A DNA stretch of 8,117 nucleotides from NCBI GenBank assembly GCA_000436735.1, contig FR887078.1, forward strand, positions 1-8,117, read 5' to 3'. Positions 4,197 to 8,117 of this stretch are shown here, piece by piece. How positions within the stretch are numbered: the first letter of the stretch is position 1; the number at the start of each line of letters is the position of its first letter. Made by a program: the position numbers and the translations under genes. The DNA comes from Firmicutes bacterium CAG:170 (lineage in GTDB: Bacteria; Bacillota; Clostridia; Oscillospirales; Oscillospiraceae). The notes beneath the pieces were generated by a model, which worked only from the letters and a program-made list of their open reading frames with translations, did no database searches and was not told the origin of the DNA.

Positions 4197-4391
4197 TTGA
4201 CAGAAGATGAGAAGATCCGAGCTGCCCGTGCGGCTTACATGCGCGCGTACTCGAAAAAGCGCCGCCGAAGCAGTCAGAAGGCACGCAGCCGAGAGAAGGA
4301 ATACCGTGACCGTTACTGGCTGCGAAAATTCCACGAGATGCAGGCCGCATCAGGCGGCGGAAAGGACGGATGGAATGGGAAGACCGAATGA
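4197..4391 (+). CDS. Small basic phage/ICE protein of unknown function
   Basis: The 64-residue product is rich in Arg and Lys, with an AARAAYMRAYSKKRRR stretch near the N-terminus followed by REKEYRDRYWLRKFHEM, which looks like a charged helix with an aromatic patch. Similar short proteins occur in clostridial prophages, but I know no function. I start it at TTG 4197: GGGAGG (4184-4189) is seven bases upstream, whereas ATG 4191 is only one base away from that box. The gene is the first behind the attenuator-like leader and overlaps the next gene by 17 nt, so the two are probably translated together. Confidence 0.6.
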   Translation: MTEDEKIRAARAAYMRAYSKKRRRSSQKARSREKEYRDRYWLRKFHEMQAASGGGKDGWNGKTE

Positions 4392-5040
4392 AGCAATTTA
4401 CTGTCTGAATTTCTGGCGGAATAAATTCCACGGAAAGTCTGGTGATGAGCCATACTTTGATGTGGTCGAGGGCGGATTTCAATCCGGCAAGAAAATGCGC
4501 GTCTATGTTGACGCGCGGCGCTTCCCGACGTGGAGCGAGTGGAAAACCGAGGCAGATAAGGCCAGAGCCTGCGCCTATGTCGGCGAATCGACGCTGCACG
4601 GCTACTTCATCAAAAGCGGCACGGCATATCCGCTCAGCGCGGCCCCTCCCTTTATGATCGAGGCGGCCCCCGCCTCTTATCTTGATCCTATTCTGTGGAT
4701 CAATGTGCTTTGCCCAAGCAAATCTGAATTTCATTGGGCTGTTGCGGAGGCAAAGAACGCCACTGAACTCAAATCTAAAAAGCTGGGGCCAAGTGAGCTT
4801 TACGCCCCGTTTTGCAACGTCCAGTATCCACACAAAGAGGTCCTGGAATCCGAACTCGAAGCGTTTTTGCGGAAAAATGGAATCGAAACCGCAGGAGCAG
4901 AGGCGGATGGCGTATCGGACGAAAAGACCTATGGGCCGCTCCCGGAGGATATCAAGAAGCTGCTCCGGGAAAACGGGCTGGATGCGTCAGAGTGCGGCGA
5001 TACGCTTGGTGAGCTTTTTCAAAGATGGGGGATCGAATGA
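4375..5040 (+). CDS. Hypothetical accessory protein (221 aa)
   Basis: I do not recognise a family. The start at 4375 is chosen because AAAGGA is eight bases upstream. The same frame is open further upstream, but there it is a shadow of the preceding gene. The N-terminal part has an aromatic, mixed alpha/beta look (YCLNFWRNKFHG, then YFDVVEGGF, GKKMRVYVDARRFPTWSEW). The middle has APASYLDPILWINVL, and the last 60 residues are acidic and helical (PLPEDIKKLLRENGLD near the end). There is no signal peptide or clear membrane segment, so it should be cytosolic. It overlaps the gene before it by 17 nt and the tiny ORF after it as ATGA, consistent with one transcript. Confidence 0.65.
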   Translation: MGRPNEAIYCLNFWRNKFHGKSGDEPYFDVVEGGFQSGKKMRVYVDARRFPTWSEWKTEADKARACAYVGESTLHGYFIKSGTAYPLSAAPPFMIEAAPASYLDPILWINVLCPSKSEFHWAVAEAKNATELKSKKLGPSELYAPFCNVQYPHKEVLESELEAFLRKNGIETAGAEADGVSDEKTYGPLPEDIKKLLRENGLDASECGDTLGELFQRWGIE

Positions 5041-5114
5041 TTCAGAGGCTTTTTCCTGCGGTCTCAGAAAATGTACCTGTGAAGGAGGACGGCCCCGATG
5101 CACGTGACACATGA
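5037..5114 (+). CDS. Tiny ORF coupled to the preceding gene (25 aa)
   Basis: The ATG at 5037 overlaps the previous TGA as ATGA, and the frame ends at TGA 5112-5114, 17 nt inside the next gene. The translation begins MIQRLFPAVSENVPV. It has no recognised family. It may be a real small protein or simply bridge translation between its neighbours; the RBS of the next gene lies within it. Confidence 0.3.
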   Translation: MIQRLFPAVSENVPVKEDGPDARDT

Positions 5115-5577
5115 GCTGCTGGTGCGGGCCACACCGGTCTGCATTCCTTTCCGCTCACCATGGGGATCTATTTCCGTGGCAAAGGCGGAAGTCAGCGAAA
5201 AAATGAAGTATTTTATCTGGAAAACCGACTTTAAGAAGCGCTTCGATTGGGACGGCAGCTTCTTCGACGTCGAGGGAGAAATGCTCCGGATCACGCTCAA
5301 TATGCTGCACGATGTCGGGTATCTGAGTTTCCCGGATTATTGGAAGCCGGAAGATGAGGACAACGGCCAGCCGCCTGCGTGGTTTGCGTTAAAGGCAGAC
5401 GCGGATCGGCACCGCGCGGGCGCAGCCCTATCCGTACATTTTTTCATCACGCCTGCTATGGCCCGCGCAGGATCCGGGCAGAATAGCAGCAGCGGACGGG
5501 CGCTCCCTGCATCCGCCGCGCTCCTTCCGGGAGCGCGGCGCCGGTGCGCCGTCCGTAAATCCTTTGGAGGTCAAAAC
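5098..5577 (+). CDS. Hypothetical accessory gene, open in frame into ldhA
   Basis: AAGGAGG nine bases before ATG 5098 gives a good start. The first 100 or so codons look like a real cytosolic protein of unknown family (EKMKYFIWKTDFKKRFDWDG and LHDVGYLSFPDYWKPEDEDN). From about 5400 the translation becomes Ala/Arg/Ser-rich, matching a GC-rich, hairpin-rich intergenic stretch. No stop occurs before ldhA, so the open frame formally continues to 6573 as a 491-residue fusion. I infer that the native 3' end was lost at a junction with chromosomal DNA. ldhA has its own RBS, so a separate start is likely, but some fusion protein could be made. The end given is the last base before the ldhA start, not a stop codon. 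Confidence 0.5.
5414..5468. other. 8-bp perfect inverted repeat at the probable junction
   Basis: GCGCGGGC (5414-5421) and GCCCGCGC (5461-5468) are exact complements around a 39-nt loop containing a run of six Ts. It may be part of the old ldhA upstream region or a junction structure. It is not a standard terminator. Confidence 0.35.
5493..5555 (+). other. GC-rich two-tier stem-loop just upstream of the ldhA RBS
   Basis: An inner 11-bp perfect stem (5514-5524 with 5530-5540) closes a TTCCG loop. An outer stem pairs CGGACGGGCGC (5493-5503) with GCGCCGTCCG (5546-5555) with one bulge. The structure ends about ten bases before the GGAGG of ldhA and has no T-run. It could protect the mRNA 5' end, control ldhA, or be a repeat; the sequence alone does not decide. 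Confidence 0.55.
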
Positions 5578-6573
5578 ATGAAGATCGCATTTTTCGATGT
5601 CAAGCCCTATGACAAGCCCGGCTTTGACGCGCGCATCGCCGGGACTGGGCTGGAGATCAAATATTTCGAAACGAAGCTGAGCGAGGACACCGTCCGGCTG
5701 GCGCGAGGCTTCGACGGCGTGTGCGTGTTCGTCAACGACACCGTAAACGCCACCGTGGTCAGCGCCCTGCATGAGATGGGCGTGCGCGTCCTTGCCCTGC
5801 GCTGCGCAGGCTTCAACAACGTGGATATCCGGGCCTGTGCCGGAAAGCTCCGCGTATTCCGCGTTCCCGCTTACTCGCCCTACGCCGTGGCCGAGCACGC
5901 AATGGCGCTGCTGCTGACCGTCAACCGCCACACCAATAAGGCCTATATCCGCACCCGGGACTTCAATTTCAGTCTCGCCGGTCTCACCGGCTTCGATCTC
6001 CACGGAAAGACCGCCGGCGTCGTCGGCACCGGCAAGATCGGGCGCATTTTTGCGGACATCTGCAAGGGCTTCGGTATGCACATTCTGGCCTACGACAAAT
6101 ATCCCGCGCCGGACAGCGGCCTGACCTATGCGGAGCTGCCGGAGCTTCTGCAGCAGGCGGACGTGCTCTCTCTCCACTGCCCGCTTACCGACGAGACCCG
6201 GCACATGATCGACGCAGACGCCATCGCAAGCATGAAGCCCGGCGCTGTGCTCATAAACACCTCGCGCGGAGCGCTGGTGGACACGGAGGCACTGATTGAG
6301 GGTCTGCGCAGCCGAAAGGTCGGCGCGGCGTGTCTCGATGTTTACGAGGAGGAAGCTGACCTGTTCTATGAGGACCGTTCGGAGAGCATCATTGAGGACG
6401 ATACGCTTGTTCGCCTGATCTCCATGCCGAACGTCATTGTCACCTCGCATCAGGCATTCCTTACAAAGGAGGCGCTGAACAACATCGCCGCGGCGACGGT
6501 CGAAAATCTCCTGAAATTTGAGCGCGGCGAGCCGTCCCCGGAGACCGAGGTTTGCTATCGCGGCGCCCAATAG
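5578..6573 (+). CDS. ldhA: D-lactate dehydrogenase, NAD-dependent (LdhA type)
   Basis: This enzyme reduces pyruvate to D-lactate with NADH, recycling NAD in fermentation in the cytosol. The 331-residue product matches the LdhA family along its whole length, as I recall E. coli LdhA (329 aa). It has the substrate-domain LRCAGFNNVD (74-83) and VPAYSPYAVAEHA (96-108), the Rossmann motif VVGTGKIGR with G150, G152 and G155, LHCPLT (199-204), NTSRGALVD with catalytic Arg230, DVYEEEADLF with Glu259, and SHQAFLT with catalytic His291. All three catalytic residues are present, so it should be active. The start at 5578 is fixed by GGAGG seven bases upstream and the usual MKIAFF beginning. The reading frame upstream is open without a stop, which looks like an accident of the junction. 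No clear promoter was found upstream; the GC-rich hairpin may be part of its leader. Confidence 0.95.
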   Translation: MKIAFFDVKPYDKPGFDARIAGTGLEIKYFETKLSEDTVRLARGFDGVCVFVNDTVNATVVSALHEMGVRVLALRCAGFNNVDIRACAGKLRVFRVPAYSPYAVAEHAMALLLTVNRHTNKAYIRTRDFNFSLAGLTGFDLHGKTAGVVGTGKIGRIFADICKGFGMHILAYDKYPAPDSGLTYAELPELLQQADVLSLHCPLTDETRHMIDADAIASMKPGAVLINTSRGALVDTEALIEGLRSRKVGAACLDVYEEEADLFYEDRSESIIEDDTLVRLISMPNVIVTSHQAFLTKEALNNIAAATVENLLKFERGEPSPETEVCYRGAQ

Positions 6574-6652
6574 ATCATAAGGACGCCGCTCTGCGGAAGC
6601 ACATGGAAACGCGCGGGCAGCTTTGTCATGCGTTTTCCGCGCCGACCGCGCG

Positions 6653-6702
6653 AAAAATGCCCCGCCGGGCAGATCGCAGCAGATGCCATCTGTCCGGCGG
6701 GG
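6653..6702 (-). terminator. Terminator of the DUF1540 gene, possibly shared with ldhA
   Basis: A 15-position stem (6660-6674 with 6688-6702) is perfect except for one G-U (plus) or A-C (minus) position, with a 13-nt loop. On the minus strand it is followed by CATTTTTC, giving a five-T run 25 nt after the DUF1540 stop. On the plus strand it lies about 85 nt after the ldhA stop without a T-run, so its role there is less certain. Confidence 0.7.
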
Positions 6703-6727
6703 TTCCGCAATTACGGCCCGGCTTCTC

Positions 6728-6901
6728 TTACTTCTTCACAAAGGAAAGGCAGTCGGTGCACTGGTCCATCGACGGGTTCGTCTCATGCGTGCCGACGCGG
6801 ATTCTGTCCAGCGAGCAGTAGTTCTCGGTGTCGCAGTGATGCCCGCAGGAAGAAACGCTGCACTCGATGCACTTGTTGGCCTTGCAATGGGTATGATCCA
6901 T
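6728..6901 (-). CDS. DUF1540 Cys-rich small protein
   Basis: The 57-residue protein has eight cysteines (C6, C11, C14, C19, C23, C29, C48, C51) in the DUF1540 pattern, with CKANKCIECSVSSCGHHC, then YCSLDRIRVGTHETNP and a final CTDCLSF. DUF1540 proteins are small, probably metal-binding proteins of spore-forming and other Clostridia; their role is not established. The start at 6901 is chosen over upstream in-frame codons because the family begins just here and AGGAGG (6911-6916) is nine bases upstream. A second ATG only two bases from that box is out of frame. It sits between a hairpin (6942-6970) and its own terminator, so it is probably a single-gene unit. Confidence 0.9.
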   Translation of the reverse strand: MDHTHCKANKCIECSVSSCGHHCDTENYCSLDRIRVGTHETNPSMDQCTDCLSFVKK

Positions 6902-6941
6902 GATCCATGACCTCCTTTTTTGTTTTGCAAAGTTGGGCGCT

Positions 6942-6970
6942 CTGAGGAAAGCGCTTGCGGCTCTCCTCAG
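6942..6970. terminator. Hairpin between the PepSY-like and DUF1540 genes
   Basis: CTGAGGA (6942-6948) and TCCTCAG (6964-6970) are exact complements, with an inner AGC/GCT pairing. CTCTTTTCT follows on the plus strand. It lies downstream of the minus-strand gene ending at 7025, where a terminator is expected, but no T-run follows on that strand. The orientation is uncertain. Confidence 0.4.
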
Positions 6971-7024
6971 CTCTTTTCTAGTATGCCCGCCGCGCGCAGG
7001 AGGATTCAGGAACATTCTGGAATT

Positions 7025-8117
7025 TTACACAGCATCGCCGCCGATCAGCTCGCCGGTATAGTAATCCACATAAAATATATTTTGGCTGACGATCTCGGAG
7101 CCGTTGTCCTCATACGTCAGCACCCAGGCCAAACGGCTGACCCCGGCGTAACGCACGTCCGCGCTCCACACGCCCTCCGTGTAAAACCAGTTCGGCAGAA
7201 CGCAGCAGACCTCCGCCTGCTTCAGCTCAAAGCCCTCCATTTCCATGCCGCTCTGCTCCTTCGCGGCCTCGATGGCCTGCTCCTGCGTGAGCGGCACATC
7301 GTCCGCCTCGTGATCGTCGAGCAGCGGGAAGAAAAAGACGTTGCAGAGCACGAGCCGCCCCGTCGTCAGATCGACCACGACGCGCACCTCCTCATACGGA
7401 TTGAACAGTGTCTGCGTCACCTGACGGCTGAAGCAGAACGACCACAGCTCCTCGTCATATTTTTCGATACGCGAGAGCGCGTAACCCTGCTGCACCGGCA
7501 GATTTTCATAATAGCTCTGCGCCAGCGCCTCCGCGTCCTCCTCCGTCGTGCAGACCGGCGTATCGGGCGCTTCCCCGTTTCCAAAGCTCGACAGCTGCAG
7601 GAACGCGCCGGTCCCGGCGTGAAACTTGACCGAGGTATTGGACACATCCTGCGTAAAGAACACCTCCGCCTCCTCGCGGTCGTAGAGCAGCGCCGTCTGC
7701 CGCACAACGGAGGCCGCCGATGTGTCCACATCCGTCAGTCCGACCGCCAATAAAATACCCTCCGCCTTCTGGATGAAGTCCGCGTCTGCGAACTGCGGCA
7801 AGTCCGCGTCTGTGAACTGCGGCGCGTCCTGCTCCGTGACCGCTTCGTCCGGAGCCTGCGGCTGCAGCTCCTCCGGACGGACAGGTTCCTCCGGCCGCAC
7901 ATCGGATGTCTGCGGATAGTCGTTCGTCTCGTGTACGTCATAAATGCCGTTGTTTCCGTCCGTATAGGTCTCCGGCGCGGGCAGCATCCATCTCTGCCGC
8001 CCGGCCTGCACGGCGAAGGCCGCCCCTGCCAGCACGCAGACCGCCGCCGCGATCAGAAGCGTCCTGCGGATCCGGCGCGGCGGCCGCTTCGCGGTCTCCG
8101 GCGCATCCTGCTGCGCA
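7025..8117 (-). CDS. Membrane-anchored PepSY/YcdB-like protein, 5' end outside window
   Basis: About 363 residues are visible. The N-terminal part has a basic stretch (KRPPRRIRR) followed by one hydrophobic helix (LLIAAAVCVLAGAAFAV, roughly visible residues 20-36), so the bulk is probably outside the membrane on a single anchor. A Pro/Glu/Asp-rich linker follows, including a duplicated PQFxDAD unit. Two repeated modules come next, ending with LTQEQAIEAAKEQSGMEMEGF and then RLAWVLTYEDN and IFYVDYYTGELIGGD. That layout (helix, strand, and a VDxxTGE-type ending) is typical of PepSY or YcdB/YcdC-type domains, often inhibitory or chaperone-like modules of secreted or spore-envelope proteins. The stop is TAA at 7025-7027. 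No start codon with an RBS is seen inside the window, so the gene is cut by the right edge. The exact family and target are unknown. Confidence 0.6.
   Translation of the reverse strand, partial: AQQDAPETAKRPPRRIRRTLLIAAAVCVLAGAAFAVQAGRQRWMLPAPETYTDGNNGIYDVHETNDYPQTSDVRPEEPVRPEELQPQAPDEAVTEQDAPQFTDADLPQFADADFIQKAEGILLAVGLTDVDTSAASVVRQTALLYDREEAEVFFTQDVSNTSVKFHAGTGAFLQLSSFGNGEAPDTPVCTTEEDAEALAQSYYENLPVQQGYALSRIEKYDEELWSFCFSRQVTQTLFNPYEEVRVVVDLTTGRLVLCNVFFFPLLDDHEADDVPLTQEQAIEAAKEQSGMEMEGFELKQAEVCCVLPNWFYTEGVWSADVRYAGVSRLAWVLTYEDNGSEIVSQNIFYVDYYTGELIGGDAV
7776..7823. repeat. 24-bp tandem duplication in the linker of the PepSY-like gene
   Basis: Two adjacent 24-mers (7776-7799 and 7800-7823) differ at one base and encode PQFTDADL and PQFADADF. 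It is an in-frame recent duplication in a low-complexity acidic linker. Confidence 0.8.

Noticed and set aside
3992..4210. Plus-strand frame MKVKSLSSLC... running through the second leader
   Set aside because: Its ATG is at the predicted transcription start, so it has no RBS, and it reads straight through the terminator and the next RBS. A leader peptide in another frame cannot be excluded.
4072..4833. 253-codon minus-strand frame
   Set aside because: It covers the plus-strand leader and two plus-strand genes with good RBSs; its composition is that of a shadow frame.
5428..6570. 380-codon minus-strand frame opposite ldhA
   Set aside because: It is a shadow of a strongly supported gene in GC-rich codons.

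Overview
The window looks like a piece of a Clostridia chromosome (Bacillota, probably a gut Oscillospirales-type lineage) carrying a decayed mobile-element or prophage-like segment. The evidence is AGGAGG-type ribosome binding sites at nearly every convincing start, sigma-A style promoters, a DUF1540 Cys-rich protein, an LdhA-type D-lactate dehydrogenase with GC-rich codons, and small phage/ICE-like genes. No rRNA, tRNA, CRISPR array or transposase was seen. Species cannot be assigned from sequence reading alone.

Layout. (1) 1-225: promoter and RBS of a gene leaving the window to the left, then a long imperfect hairpin. (2) 226-880: no convincing gene. It holds 18-bp tandem repeats and, on the minus strand, a run of small ORFs joined by ATGA overlaps, the first broken by two TGA codons inside the repeats. 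(3) 899-1540, minus strand: a strong promoter, a structured leader with a 15-codon leader ORF and a near-perfect intrinsic terminator, then a C-terminally truncated gene resembling PBECR4-type (phage nuclease-fold) proteins. (4) 1674-2557, minus strand: a small HTH protein and a Fic/Doc-family protein overlapping by ATGA, in a toxin-antitoxin-like arrangement. (5) 2622-2727: divergent promoters around an 18-bp inverted repeat. (6) 2983-5577, plus strand: small accessory genes (a Gp157-like coiled-coil protein, an antirepressor-like protein preceded by an amber-interrupted frame, a small basic protein and unknowns). A second promoter-leader-terminator arrangement sits at 3959-4142. (7) 5578-8117: ordinary chromosome with ldhA (plus), a DUF1540 protein (minus) and a membrane-anchored PepSY-like protein (minus, cut by the right edge).

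How it may work together. The HTH protein is well placed to control both its own HTH-Fic operon and the plus-strand genes through the shared operator. Two genes, one on each strand, sit behind a promoter, a structured leader of about 130-170 nt and an intrinsic terminator, so both need terminator read-through or antitermination to be expressed. For the minus-strand leader I can draw mutually exclusive hairpins and a leader peptide ending four bases before the terminator stem, as expected of ribosome-mediated attenuation. That is the most interesting candidate here; the mechanism is inference from sequence.

The accessory segment meets the chromosome somewhere around 5400-5490. No att repeat could be identified by eye, and the last accessory reading frame runs without a stop into ldhA.
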